NCBI GenBank assembly: GCA_964464035.1
Contig: CAYXEN010000050.1
Location: forward strand, 1 to 20,833
Source of the DNA: CAYXEN01 sp964464035
GTDB taxonomy: Bacteria; Krumholzibacteriota; Krumholzibacteriia; WVZY01
Direction of reading: 5' to 3'
DNA: 20,833 nucleotides
In this document: positions 6,865-15,026 of the stretch, one piece after another
Layout of the letters: every line of letters begins with the position of its first letter
Numbering within the stretch: position 1 is the stretch's first letter
Position numbers and translations under genes: made by a program
Notes under the pieces: generated by a model
What the model was told of the DNA's origin: nothing
What the model saw: the letters and a program-made list of their open reading frames with translations, nothing else
Databases searched by the model: none

Positions 6865-8824
6865 AATGATCTCCCTGGTCGATCTTGTTCACGATGTCCA
6901 TGCCTTTGACCACGCGGCCGAAAATCGTGTACCTGCCGTCCAGGTGGTGTTGGGGCAGAAGAGTGATGAAGAATTGTGATCCTCCCGTGTCTTTTCCGTC
7001 GTGCGCGATCCCGATGTAGCCCGTTTCGTAAGTGTGATGATTGAATTCCGAGCGGATGAAGTGCCCGGCGTCCCCCCAACCGTCGCCCCGCGGACACCCC
7101 CCTTGGATGACGAAGTTCGGCACGACCCTGTGAAAGACCTGGCCCTTCTTGTAGAATCCCCTTGCCAGCTTGATGAACTCGGCCGTGGTCTGCACGGCGT
7201 CGTCGCCGAACAACTCGACCTCGATGTCCCCGTAGGGGACGCGTATCACCGCGTGTTTTGTTCCCAGGGGCAGCGAGAGAGCCTGTTTTCTTTCAGGGTC
7301 GAAGTCCCTCTCGTAGAAGAACCTCGCCGGTTTGAGATTCACGTCCTCGACCCCGAGCGCCCGCAAGAGTTCCAAGGCGCGCTTGCGTATTCTCGCGTCG
7401 CCGTCTTCCAGTGCTTTCGAGGCGAGTTGTTCGGCCTCGCGGGCTTCGAACTTCTTGAGTGCGTCCAGGATCGCGAGCCGGACGTTGACTTCGACGCGGG
7501 AGCGCCTTCGCTTATAGGCATCGATCAGGGAGGGAACGGATAGGCGATAGCCGATCTCCGCGAGCGCATTCACCGCTTCGGTCGCCACCACCCAGTCGTC
7601 GTTGAGCACCTTGTCCACGAGGAGCTCCCCGGCATCACTCCGTTTCAAACGGCCCAGAGCCGAGACGGCGGCCGCTCGGATCATCGGGTCCGTGGCCTTG
7701 GCGGCTTTCTCCTTGAGCAGCTCGACACGCTTCTCTATGCCTGCGATCCCCAGCGCTTCGATGGCTTTTGCGCGAACGTGGCGATCGCTGTCTTCCGCAG
7801 CCATCATTATGAACATCTCCGCATCTTTTCCCATCACCTTGGCGAGAGCCTCCACCGCGGCGGTTCTCACACCGGGGCTCCTGTCGGTGCACGCCTTGAT
7901 GAGATAATCCTCGCCTTTTCTGCTGCCGATCTCACCGAGGGCGGAGACGACCGCCCTGCGCACGTGATGGGATCCGTGTTTCAGCATCACGCGTCCGAGT
8001 GAATGCACGGACGCAATGCTGTCGAGGGTGCCGAGCGCGCGGGCCGCGTTGATCACTACCCTGGGGTCGGGATCCCTGAGCGCTCTTATGAGGTCCGGAA
8101 TCTTTTCCCGAGCCTCGAGTTTGCCCAGGGCCTCCGCCGCGAGCGCTCTCACCAGCGGATCGGAGTGTTCGAGAAAGAGTGCCGTCGTGTTGATCACGCG
8201 ATTGGATCGCATGTTCTCGAGAGCGTATATGACCGCCCGGAGAACATCCGTGTCCTCGTCGTGTACGGCGACGAGAAGAGAGGAACGCGCGGAAGGCGCC
8301 TTGCAACGGGCGAGGGCGAGTGCCGCGTTTTTTCGAACGCCCGGATCCTCGTCGCGAAGGAGATTTCTCAACGCCCCGACGGCGTCGTCTCCTCCTATCT
8401 TGCCCAAGGCTTCGGCGATACGGGCCCTCAGCGCGGGCGGGGAGTCGGTGAGCATCGCAAGCAGGGGTTTCGCGGGAGCGGTCTTTCCCATCTGGCCGAG
8501 GCCGAAGACCGCCTCCTCGACCACACGCTCGTCCTTGTCATGGAGCATCTTCAGGAGGTAGGGGGCGTCCTCCGGGTCCTGGATCCTGCCTATGACTTCG
8601 ACGGCCCTCAGCCTTACGAGCGGATCGTTCGAACGAAGGAAAGCGAAGAGTTTCCCGCGGCCGGTCACTCTGCCGTCTTCCCAGAGCGCGAGCAGCCGCA
8701 ACGTGTCGCGCCCGCCCTTGCTTTCCAGCAGCCGGGCGTAACGGCTCTCGGGGAAGGCCGCGCCGGCTAGCATGGCCAGGAGCGCGAAGGCTGCGAGGAG
8801 TTGGCGGCTGAGTTTCAGATCCAT
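6839..8824 (-). CDS. Secreted HEAT-repeat protein with C-terminal cyclophilin-type peptidyl-prolyl isomerase
   Basis: 661 residues. A signal peptide (basic MDLKLSRQ, a hydrophobic stretch, cleavage near AGA-AFP around residue 24) sends it to the periplasm. Residues about 55-500 are roughly a dozen HEAT/PBS-type repeats with the pattern D-P-x-V-R-x-x-A-A-x-A-L-G-x-L/I. Residues 523-661 are a compact cyclophilin domain. It has FHRVVPNFVIQGG at 564-576, which keeps the catalytic Arg (R566), F571 and Q574, and GSQFFITL and LDGRYTIFG later. The residue corresponding to the human CypA tryptophan is not Trp, as in many bacterial cyclophilins. The repeats probably bind client proteins while the isomerase acts on prolines, i.e. 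an envelope folding factor; that role is inferred. It is divergent from asd. Confidence 0.92.
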   Translation of the reverse strand: MDLKLSRQLLAAFALLAMLAGAAFPESRYARLLESKGGRDTLRLLALWEDGRVTGRGKLFAFLRSNDPLVRLRAVEVIGRIQDPEDAPYLLKMLHDKDERVVEEAVFGLGQMGKTAPAKPLLAMLTDSPPALRARIAEALGKIGGDDAVGALRNLLRDEDPGVRKNAALALARCKAPSARSSLLVAVHDEDTDVLRAVIYALENMRSNRVINTTALFLEHSDPLVRALAAEALGKLEAREKIPDLIRALRDPDPRVVINAARALGTLDSIASVHSLGRVMLKHGSHHVRRAVVSALGEIGSRKGEDYLIKACTDRSPGVRTAAVEALAKVMGKDAEMFIMMAAEDSDRHVRAKAIEALGIAGIEKRVELLKEKAAKATDPMIRAAAVSALGRLKRSDAGELLVDKVLNDDWVVATEAVNALAEIGYRLSVPSLIDAYKRRRSRVEVNVRLAILDALKKFEAREAEQLASKALEDGDARIRKRALELLRALGVEDVNLKPARFFYERDFDPERKQALSLPLGTKHAVIRVPYGDIEVELFGDDAVQTTAEFIKLARGFYKKGQVFHRVVPNFVIQGGCPRGDGWGDAGHFIRSEFNHHTYETGYIGIAHDGKDTGGSQFFITLLPQHHLDGRYTIFGRVVKGMDIVNKIDQGDHFTVVVPGD

Positions 8825-8896
8825 TGTCGTCCCGTATCCGTCGATAGGTGCCCAGGATGAGTTTGTTCAACGAAAACGTCTTACGGATTCCGTTAA

Positions 8897-8926
8897 ACTA
8901 TTTCATCGCCGGAGAGTGACTGTCAA
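8897..8926 (-). promoter_or_regulatory. Candidate promoter for the HEAT-cyclophilin gene
   Basis: On the minus strand, TTGACA (complement of 8921-8926), an 18-base spacer and AATAGT (complement of 8897-8902, 4 of 6 consensus). The -35 lies in the left arm of the palindrome at 8919-8940. It would leave an untranslated leader of about 65 bases. Confidence 0.45.
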
Positions 8927-8940
8927 GGCGTATTGACAGT
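8919..8940. promoter_or_regulatory. Palindrome covering the -35 elements of two divergent promoters
   Basis: ACTGTCA (8919-8925) and TGACAGT (8934-8940) are perfect inverted arms around an 8-base spacer. Each arm contributes most of a TTGACA hexamer, one for each direction. A dimeric regulator bound here would block both genes, but the symmetry may simply come from two facing consensus -35 boxes. Confidence 0.5.
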
Positions 8941-8962
8941 GGTTCCGCCCCTGTGCTACGTT
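8933..8962 (+). promoter_or_regulatory. Candidate promoter for asd
   Basis: A perfect TTGACA (8933-8938), an 18-base spacer and TACGTT (8957-8962), preceded by TG one base upstream, an extended -10 arrangement common in GC-rich bacteria. It would give a leader of about 27 bases to ATG 8996. Confidence 0.5.
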
Positions 8963-8995
8963 GCAGGCCGTGCGGGCGTATCGGTGGATCGAAAC

Positions 8996-10012
8996 ATGTC
9001 CAAGGAACGAGGTTATAAGGTAGCCGTCATCGGCGCAACCGGACTCGTCGGAGGAACCTTCACCATGGTCCTCGAGGAGAGGGGGTTCCCCGTCGCCGAG
9101 TTCCTGCCGGTCGCTACGCGAAGATCGGGCGATCGGGAGATCGAGGCCTTCGGCCGCGCCTGGCGCGTCGAGGAAGCCGACGCTCTCGAGGATACGACCG
9201 TCGACGTGTGCTTTTTCACCGCCGGCAGGGAAGTCAGCCTCCGGCACGTTCCCTCCCGACTGGAGACCGGAAGCCTGGTAGTAGACAACACCACGGCTTT
9301 TCGCATGAAGGACGACGTGCCTCTCGTCGTCCCCGAGGTCAACGGCAACGTGATAGGCCCGGAGACCAGGCTCGTTTCCAGCCCCAATTGCACGACTATC
9401 ATATTGTGCATGGCCCTCGCCCCCCTTCACCGTGCCCTGAAGGTGAAGAGGGTGGTGCTGACTTCTTTTCAATCCGTTTCCGGCACGGGGAGGGAAGCCC
9501 TCGAAGAGATGCTGGAGCAATCCCGCGCGGCGATGTCGGGCCGGGCCAGTGAGCCGAGGGTCTATCCGAAGCGGATCGCCTTCAATTGTATTCCTTGGAT
9601 CGGCGGGATCGAAGACGGCGGGTTTTCGGGCGAGGAAAACAAGATCATCGATGAGACGCGCAAGATACTTGCCGCGCCCTCGATGCAGGTGGTCCCGACC
9701 GCGGTGAGAGTGCCGGTGGAGGTCGGCCACGCGATGAGCGTCAATATCGAGACGCAGGAAGACCTACCTCCCGCGAAACTGAGAGATCTTCTGAACGAAG
9801 CGCCGGGCGTGCGGTACGACGATGGGATTCCCACCCAGCTCGATGCGGCGGGGAGCGACGATGTCGTGGTGGGGAGGCTCCGCAGGGATCCTTTCCGCGA
9901 GCGCGCCTATTCTTTCTGGGTGGTCGGCGACAACCTGCGCAAGGGAGCCGCCACGAACAGCGTGCAGATAGCCGAACTGCTGCTCGAGCGGCGCAATGCG
10001 AAGCGACCTTGA
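8996..10012 (+). CDS. asd: Aspartate-semialdehyde dehydrogenase
   Basis: 338 residues, the usual length. It converts L-aspartyl-4-phosphate and NADPH to aspartate-semialdehyde, the branch point to lysine/diaminopimelate, threonine and methionine, in the cytoplasm. The N-terminus KVAVIGATGLVGGTF is the Rossmann dinucleotide-binding loop. The catalytic Cys is C132 in SSPNCTTI, the loop FQSVSGTGREALEEM follows, and H245 in RVPVEVGHAMSV is the active-site histidine. The C-terminal GDNLRKGAATNSVQIAELL is the family signature. I chose ATG 8996 over upstream in-frame GTG codons because MSKERGYKVAV fits the family start and the codons before it overlap the promoter. The ribosome-binding site is weak (GGTGG). 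No other gene of the aspartate pathway is in the window. Confidence 0.96.
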   Translation: MSKERGYKVAVIGATGLVGGTFTMVLEERGFPVAEFLPVATRRSGDREIEAFGRAWRVEEADALEDTTVDVCFFTAGREVSLRHVPSRLETGSLVVDNTTAFRMKDDVPLVVPEVNGNVIGPETRLVSSPNCTTIILCMALAPLHRALKVKRVVLTSFQSVSGTGREALEEMLEQSRAAMSGRASEPRVYPKRIAFNCIPWIGGIEDGGFSGEENKIIDETRKILAAPSMQVVPTAVRVPVEVGHAMSVNIETQEDLPPAKLRDLLNEAPGVRYDDGIPTQLDAAGSDDVVVGRLRRDPFRERAYSFWVVGDNLRKGAATNSVQIAELLLERRNAKRP

Positions 10013-10078
10013 GAGAGCGCCGGGCGAAGACCACGTCGCCGCTCCGGCTGCGCATCGCCGTCGAAACGAGGAATCCTG

Positions 10079-10819
10079 GTGCCTGACAGCGGCCTCGAGA
10101 ATAAGTGGATTTTCCCCGTGTCTCCGGGGCCGGCGGTGCTGTCGTTTCTCCTTCTCGTCGCCGCCGGTTTCTTCATGCATACTTTCGTCGGCCTGCTGTT
10201 GGTTTGCGCCCTCGTGATCGCCTCTGCTCCCGCGCGCGGCTCGAGGATGCTCGTCACCGTCTTGAAAAGGACGTTTCCCTTCCTCGTGCTGATAATCGTG
10301 TTGAACGTCTATTTCCTTCGCGAGGAGACGGGAGGATTGATCAGCTCTCGGGGGCTCCGTTCCGGCTTTTTTCATGCCCTCAGGGTAGTGGACTTGATAT
10401 TCATCGCGACCGTCTTTCTGTATCTCTTGTCGCCGGAGGATTGGGCTGGAGGCGTGATCGCTTTTCTCCGGCCGTTTTCCCGGGCCGCCGCAGACAGGGT
10501 CGCTCTCTACTCGTTCATCGTCGCCGGTTTCGTGCCCGTGTTCGCGGCGGAGATAAGGAGGGTGAGGATCGTTCAGGCCTTGAGAACCGGGGGGGTGAGG
10601 CGGGGGTTCCGCTCCGCCCTCACCGGCGCCCCTGCGCTTCTCGTTCCGCTTCTCCTTTCGGCCATGCGCAGGTCTTCGCGCCTCGCAATGATCGTGGAAC
10701 TGAGGCGGCTGGATACGGTCATGGGCAGGTTTGCCGGTCCGGGAGGCACGCGCCGCGTCGATTACATCCTGCCGGGTATGGCGGCGGCCCTGTGGGGAGC
10801 GTCGTTCGTCTGGTTGTGA
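10079..10819 (+). CDS. EcfT/CbiQ-like transmembrane protein (energy-coupling factor T component)
   Basis: 246 residues from GTG 10079, preceded by GAGGA. There are about five hydrophobic segments: residues 14-30, 32-48, 65-80, the stretch around VVDLIFIATVFLYLL, and the C-terminal LPGMAAALWGASFVWL. The core pattern follows CbiQ/EcfT. A membrane segment leads to LSPEDWAGGVIAFLRPFSR, then a segment ending FVPVFAAEIRRVRIVQALRTGG and a later RRSSRLAMIVELRRLD. These occupy the places of the two cytoplasmic coupling helices whose Ala-Arg-Gly motifs touch the ATPases. Both motifs are degenerate here (ALRTGG and ELRRLD). EcfT links two ABC ATPases to a substrate-binding S component, none of which is in the window. 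It may pair with distant partners or have another role. asd is 66 bases upstream and truA 37 bases downstream, all on the same strand. Confidence 0.7.
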   Translation: MPDSGLENKWIFPVSPGPAVLSFLLLVAAGFFMHTFVGLLLVCALVIASAPARGSRMLVTVLKRTFPFLVLIIVLNVYFLREETGGLISSRGLRSGFFHALRVVDLIFIATVFLYLLSPEDWAGGVIAFLRPFSRAAADRVALYSFIVAGFVPVFAAEIRRVRIVQALRTGGVRRGFRSALTGAPALLVPLLLSAMRRSSRLAMIVELRRLDTVMGRFAGPGGTRRVDYILPGMAAALWGASFVWL

Positions 10820-10856
10820 TGGGAGATAGCGTCGTTCATCGGCTCGGTGACGAATC

Positions 10857-11603
10857 ATGCAAGTGGAGATGCGAAGGTACAGACTGACTCTCGAGTACGA
10901 CGGGACCGACTTCCACGGGTGGCAAAGGCAACCGCGGGTCCGGACTGTGCAGGGATGCATCGAGGAGGCGCTGGGCAGGATCGCCGGGCGGGCGGTGAAG
11001 ACGTATGGCGCGGGAAGGACCGATGCGGGGGTGCACGCGACCGGGCAAGTGTGTCATTTCGATTGCGCGGTAAAGATGGGCGTCGACAAGTTCGAACGCG
11101 CCGTTGCCTGCAACCTTCCTCCCGACATCGTCCTGAGGAGTCTCGAGGAAGCGAACGCGGATTTCCATGCACGTTTCAGCGCCGTCGCGAGGAAGTATTC
11201 CTACTTCGTGCGCACCACGCCCACGGCTTTGTATCGCAGGTTCTTCCATTGTATAAACTTCTCCCCTGACGTCGCGGCCATGCGGGAGGCGGCGGGCCTC
11301 CTTCTGGGCGAACACGATTTCAGCAGCTTCTGCAACGCGAAGGAAGAAGATCTTCCTCCGGTCTGTACCCTGCAAAGATTCGAGATCAGGGCGAGCGGAC
11401 CCGTGATATCCTTCCACCTGGAGGCGAACCGGTTCTACTACAGGATGGTGCGGACCCTGGTGGGTACTCTGCTCGAGATCGGGCAAGGGAGAATACCGCC
11501 GGAACGGATCGTCGAGATATTGGGTAAAAGAGAAAGAAGGGCGGCGGGCCCGACTCTGCCCCCCAACGGACTTTTCCTGACGGAGGTCGTGTATCCCGGG
11601 TGA
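10857..11603 (+). CDS. truA: tRNA pseudouridine(38-40) synthase
   Basis: 248 residues. TruA isomerises uridines 38, 39 and 40 in the anticodon arm of many tRNAs. The N-terminus has the family motif YDGTDFHGWQRQ (residues 14-25). The catalytic aspartate is D56 in GRTDAGVHATGQV. Later motifs include ARKYSYFVR, the FSSFCNAK segment and the C-terminal FYYRMVRTLVGTLLEIGQGRI. The length is slightly under E. coli TruA (270). I took ATG 10857. ATG 10869 is also possible but would have its purine-rich stretch too close. It follows the EcfT-like gene by 37 bases and probably shares its transcript. A new promoter candidate lies just downstream. Confidence 0.96.
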   Translation: MQVEMRRYRLTLEYDGTDFHGWQRQPRVRTVQGCIEEALGRIAGRAVKTYGAGRTDAGVHATGQVCHFDCAVKMGVDKFERAVACNLPPDIVLRSLEEANADFHARFSAVARKYSYFVRTTPTALYRRFFHCINFSPDVAAMREAAGLLLGEHDFSSFCNAKEEDLPPVCTLQRFEIRASGPVISFHLEANRFYYRMVRTLVGTLLEIGQGRIPPERIVEILGKRERRAAGPTLPPNGLFLTEVVYPG

Positions 11604-11610
11604 AATGGGC

Positions 11611-11639
11611 TTGGAGAAGCGGAAGCTCTTTTGTATTAT
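11611..11639 (+). promoter_or_regulatory. Candidate promoter for the transaldolase gene
   Basis: TTGGAG (11611-11616), a 17-base spacer and TATTAT (11634-11639, 5 of 6 consensus), in the 127-base gap after truA. Transcription would start near 11646. A good GAAAGGAGAG ribosome-binding site lies just before ATG 11731. The -35 match is modest. Confidence 0.45.
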
Positions 11640-11730
11640 ATGGATTCAAACGGGAGCCTTCCGCCTCGGGCCGTTCCCGATGCCCATGCATTACGGCAAT
11701 CGATGAAACCGGGCAATAGAAAGGAGAGAA

Positions 11731-12381
11731 ATGAAATTCTTTCTCGATACCGCCAATGTCCCGCAGATAGAAGAGGTGGCTTCGTTGGGGATTCTCGACG
11801 GCGTGACGACCAATCCGACGCTGCTCTCCCGCGAGGAAGGCGAATACAAGGATATATTGAAGAGGATATGCCAGGTCGTCCAGGGGCCCGTCAGCGCGGA
11901 GGTCGTGGCGGAAAAAGCGGAAGAGATGGTGAAACAGGCGCGTGAGCTCGCTTCGATCGATGATCACATAGTGATCAAGATACCTCTCGTAGCCGAGGGA
12001 TTGAAGGCGGTCAAGATCCTCTGCTCCGAGGAGATCAAGACAAACGTGACTCTCTGTTTCAGCGCAAACCAGGCGTTGCTCGCAGCCAAGGCTGGCGCCA
12101 GCTACGTGAGCCCGTTCGTGGGGCGTCTCGACGACATCGGTCACAACGGGATGGAAGTGGTGGCGGACATCATCGAGGTCTTCAATGCTTATGCCTTTCC
12201 CACCGAGGTGCTGGTGGCGAGCGTCAGGCATTGCCAGCATGTCATCGAGGCGGCGAGGCTGGGGGCCGATGTCGTGACTGTGCCCCACAAGGTGATGATG
12301 CAGATGATCAAGCATCCCCTGACCGACGCCGGGCTCGCCAAGTTCAACGAAGACTGGCAGAAGGTCGTCTCGAAGCGCTGA
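11731..12381 (+). CDS. tal: Transaldolase, TalC/FSA-type short form
   Basis: 216 residues, the typical length of the decameric short transaldolase / fructose-6-phosphate aldolase family. MKFFLDTAN and DGVTTNPTLL open the barrel. The Schiff-base lysine is K83 in HIVIKIPL, NVTLCFSANQALLAAKAGA follows, and ADVVTVPHKVMMQMIKHPLTDAGL closes the domain. In E. coli FSA the residue after AP in APYVNRID is Tyr (Y131), while transaldolases have Phe. Here the motif is VSPFVGRLDD with F129, which favours transaldolase: transfer of dihydroxyacetone units between fructose-6-phosphate and erythrose-4-phosphate in the pentose phosphate pathway. That links it loosely to ribose-phosphate supply for the purine cluster downstream. 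The start has a strong ribosome-binding site 6 bases upstream. Confidence 0.94.
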   Translation: MKFFLDTANVPQIEEVASLGILDGVTTNPTLLSREEGEYKDILKRICQVVQGPVSAEVVAEKAEEMVKQARELASIDDHIVIKIPLVAEGLKAVKILCSEEIKTNVTLCFSANQALLAAKAGASYVSPFVGRLDDIGHNGMEVVADIIEVFNAYAFPTEVLVASVRHCQHVIEAARLGADVVTVPHKVMMQMIKHPLTDAGLAKFNEDWQKVVSKR

Positions 12382-12478
12382 GGGGTGCTCCCGGCGTTCC
12401 CGCGGAGAATCATCCCCGGCATGCCTCGAGGTTCCGCTCGACAGCGTCTTCCAGGTGGAACAAGAGAAGGTGATAGAC

Positions 12479-13678
12479 ATGTACGGATCCACTGACAACG
12501 TCCGGGCACGATGGCTTCCCTATTTCTGGGGCGGGCTGTTCGGCCTTTCGATGGGACTGGTTGCGGTCGCGACCGTCATGTTCCTGAGGACGCCGCCGGG
12601 AACGGCGGCGGGAAAGATCGAAGCCGAGCGTGCGAGCGCGATCGCGGCTTCGGCCGGCGATTCGAGGAGGAACGCGATCGTGGTCGCAACGGAAAAGGTC
12701 GCACCCGCCGTGATAAGCATTACGACGACCCGTACCGAGGTGGTCCGGAGGAGTCCTTTCTTCTCTCCTTTCACGATGGACTGGTTCGACAGGTACTTCG
12801 GAACCTTCAAGCGGCAATACGCCACCTTCGGATCGGGAGTGATCATAAGCAAGGATGGATACATTCTCACCAACGAGCACGTCGTCCATCACGCCCAGAC
12901 CATCACGGTGACCTTGTCCAACGGCCAGCAGCTCGAGGGCGAGCTCGTCGGCGCCGCCGCGAACTACGACCTCGCGCTGGTCAAGGTGGACGCGGATGAT
13001 CTTCCCTACGCCGATCTCGGGGACTCGAACGATCTTCTCGTCGGAGAATGGGTGGTCGCCATAGGGAATCCGTTCGGCCAGCTCCTCAACGATACGCAGC
13101 CCACCGTCACGGTCGGGGTTATCAGCGCCTACGACAGGGACGTGAAGAGCGATCCCAGGACCGGAAAGATATACAAGGGAATGATCCAGACCGACGCGGC
13201 CATCAATCCTGGAAACAGCGGCGGCCCCCTGGTAAACTCGCGAGGGGAAGTCATCGGTATAAACACGTTCATCTTCACCACGAACGAGGGGGGCAACCTG
13301 GGGATGGGTTTCGCCATTCCCATCAACCGCGGCAAGTGGGTCCTGGACGAGCTTCTCACCTACGGCCGTGTGCGCGAGATATGGACGGGCGTTCTGGTCA
13401 CGCGCATAACCCCGGAACTCGCCGCCGGCTTGAATCTCGACTCGACCGAGGGGCTCCTGGTGAGCCAGGTGGAAGAGAACAGCCCGGCGGGCAAGGCGGG
13501 ATTGCGGCCCGGCGACATCATAACGGCCATCAATTCCAGGCGGGTGTCGGGGGTTCGGGAAGCGAACCGGATAATTTTCGGCTCGCGCGTCGGCGACAAG
13601 TTGGACATCGAGGTGAAGAGAAAGGGAAAGAGAAAGAAATTCACACTCTTGCTGGAAGAGAAACCCAGCGACATCTAG
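12479..13678 (+). CDS. Membrane-anchored HtrA-family serine protease, DegS-like layout
   Basis: 399 residues from ATG 12479, which has AAGGTG 8 bases upstream. An in-frame GTG at 12455 has a poorer site. The layout is a short cytoplasmic tail, one membrane anchor (about 11-35, LPYFWGGLFGLSMGLVAVAT), a trypsin-like protease domain and a single C-terminal PDZ domain (about 295-392, with the carboxylate-binding EGLLVSQVEENSPAGKAGL region). The catalytic triad is H134 (TNEHVV), D164 (NYDLALVKVD) and S247 (GNSGGPL). One anchor plus one PDZ matches DegS rather than DegP/DegQ, so it is a periplasmic, probably trimeric protease acting in envelope stress sensing or quality control. A RseA-type partner is not in the window. 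It follows the transaldolase gene by 97 bases and precedes purB by 43, so it may share a transcript with the purine genes. Confidence 0.94.
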   Translation: MYGSTDNVRARWLPYFWGGLFGLSMGLVAVATVMFLRTPPGTAAGKIEAERASAIAASAGDSRRNAIVVATEKVAPAVISITTTRTEVVRRSPFFSPFTMDWFDRYFGTFKRQYATFGSGVIISKDGYILTNEHVVHHAQTITVTLSNGQQLEGELVGAAANYDLALVKVDADDLPYADLGDSNDLLVGEWVVAIGNPFGQLLNDTQPTVTVGVISAYDRDVKSDPRTGKIYKGMIQTDAAINPGNSGGPLVNSRGEVIGINTFIFTTNEGGNLGMGFAIPINRGKWVLDELLTYGRVREIWTGVLVTRITPELAAGLNLDSTEGLLVSQVEENSPAGKAGLRPGDIITAINSRRVSGVREANRIIFGSRVGDKLDIEVKRKGKRKKFTLLLEEKPSDI

Positions 13679-13721
13679 TTCGATGCGGGACATGCTCTTC
13701 GAAGAAAATAGGTGATATTGC

Positions 13722-15023
13722 ATGATCGAGCGCTACACCCTCCCCGAGATGGGCAGGATATGGTCGGAGGAGAACAAGTTCGCAAAGTGGTTGGAGGTCG
13801 AGATCGCGGTTTGCGACGCCCAGGCCGAACTCGGGCTGATACCGGTCGATGCGGTCACCAAGATCAAGAACAAGGCTTCCTTCTCGATCGAGCGCATAAA
13901 CGAGATCGAGGAGACGACGCATCACGACGTGATCGCTTTTCTCACCAACGTCGCCGAGACCGTGGGCGAGGAATCGCGTTACATACATCTCGGGATGACG
14001 AGTTCGGATCTTCTCGACACGGCCCTCGCCTGCCTTCTCAAGGAGGCGGGCGGACTCATCTTGGATAAGACGAGGAAACTCGAATCCGTGCTGCGAACGA
14101 AGATTCGAGAACATCGCGGCACGGTGATGATCGGCAGGACCCACGGGATTCACGCCGAGCCCATCACTTTCGGCTTCAAGCTGGCCGTCTGGCTCGAGGA
14201 ACTGCGCAGGCGCCGCGAGGACGTCGAAGCCGGGCTGGAATCCGTCTCCTGCGGGAAGATCTCGGGAGCGGTGGGAACGTACGCCCACATAGATCCAAGG
14301 GTGGAGCAGCTCGTGATGCGAAAGCTGGGTCTCACACCGGCGCCCATCTCCACCCAGATCGTCCAGCGCGACAGGCACGCCGAATTCCTCGCTTCGCTGG
14401 CCGTGCTCGCCTCTTCGCTGGAAAAGATCGCGACCGAGATCAGGAATCTCCAGAGGACGGATCTCCTGGAAGTAGAGGAATGCTTTCGCGAGGGACAGAA
14501 GGGGAGTTCCGCCATGCCCCACAAGCGTAATCCCATAACCTGCGAGCGCATCTGCGGCCTGGCGAGAATAGTGCGCGCCGACTCTCTCGCCGCCATGGAG
14601 AACGTCGTTCTCTGGCACGAGAGGGACATAAGTCATTCGTCGGTGGAGAGAGTGATCCTCCCCGACAGCACCATAGCCGTCGACTACATGCTCTCGAAAC
14701 TCACGTGGGTGATCGAGAACCTGATCGTCTACCCGGAGAACATGAAGAAGAACATGGAGAAGACCAACGGGCTGATCTTTTCACAGAGGCTCCTGCTCGC
14801 CTTGACCGGTGCCGGTATGTTGCGCGAGGACGCCTACCGCCTGGTGCAACAAGCGGCCATGGACACGTGGAAGACGGAAAAACCGTTCGCCGATGCCGTG
14901 CGGGAACGGGAGGAGATCACCGGGAAACTGGGCGAGAAAAAGCTCGAAGAAGTCTTCTCGCTGGACGCCATGCTCAAGGAAGTCGATGCAGTGATAGACA
15001 GGGTTCTGGCCCGGACGAGTTGA
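13722..15023 (+). CDS. purB: Adenylosuccinate lyase
   Basis: 433 residues, a normal length. PurB acts twice in purine synthesis, splitting SAICAR to AICAR plus fumarate and adenylosuccinate to AMP plus fumarate. Active-site features are H67/H68 in TTHHDVIAFL, TSSDLLDTALA, H141 in GRTHGIHAEP, and the flexible signature loop GSSAMPHKRNP with S262/S263. The H68 and H141 positions coincide with those of the Bacillus-type enzyme. ATG 13722 is preceded by AGGTGA. It is the first gene of the purine cluster: 43 bases after the protease gene and 3 bases before purL. I see no separate promoter, purine riboswitch or PurR-type palindrome in the short upstream gap. Confidence 0.97.
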   Translation: MIERYTLPEMGRIWSEENKFAKWLEVEIAVCDAQAELGLIPVDAVTKIKNKASFSIERINEIEETTHHDVIAFLTNVAETVGEESRYIHLGMTSSDLLDTALACLLKEAGGLILDKTRKLESVLRTKIREHRGTVMIGRTHGIHAEPITFGFKLAVWLEELRRRREDVEAGLESVSCGKISGAVGTYAHIDPRVEQLVMRKLGLTPAPISTQIVQRDRHAEFLASLAVLASSLEKIATEIRNLQRTDLLEVEECFREGQKGSSAMPHKRNPITCERICGLARIVRADSLAAMENVVLWHERDISHSSVERVILPDSTIAVDYMLSKLTWVIENLIVYPENMKKNMEKTNGLIFSQRLLLALTGAGMLREDAYRLVQQAAMDTWKTEKPFADAVREREEITGKLGEKKLEEVFSLDAMLKEVDAVIDRVLARTS

Positions 15024-15026
15024 GAG

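Noticed and set aside
12382..12478. GC-rich gap before the DegS-like gene, checked for a terminator or a sigma-E-type promoter.
   Set aside because: It contains only short imperfect repeats and no convincing promoter boxes. The SD-like AAGGTG belongs to the protease start.
13679..13721. Search for a purine riboswitch or PurR operator before purB.
   Set aside because: The gap is only 43 bases, too short for a riboswitch, and has no clear palindrome.
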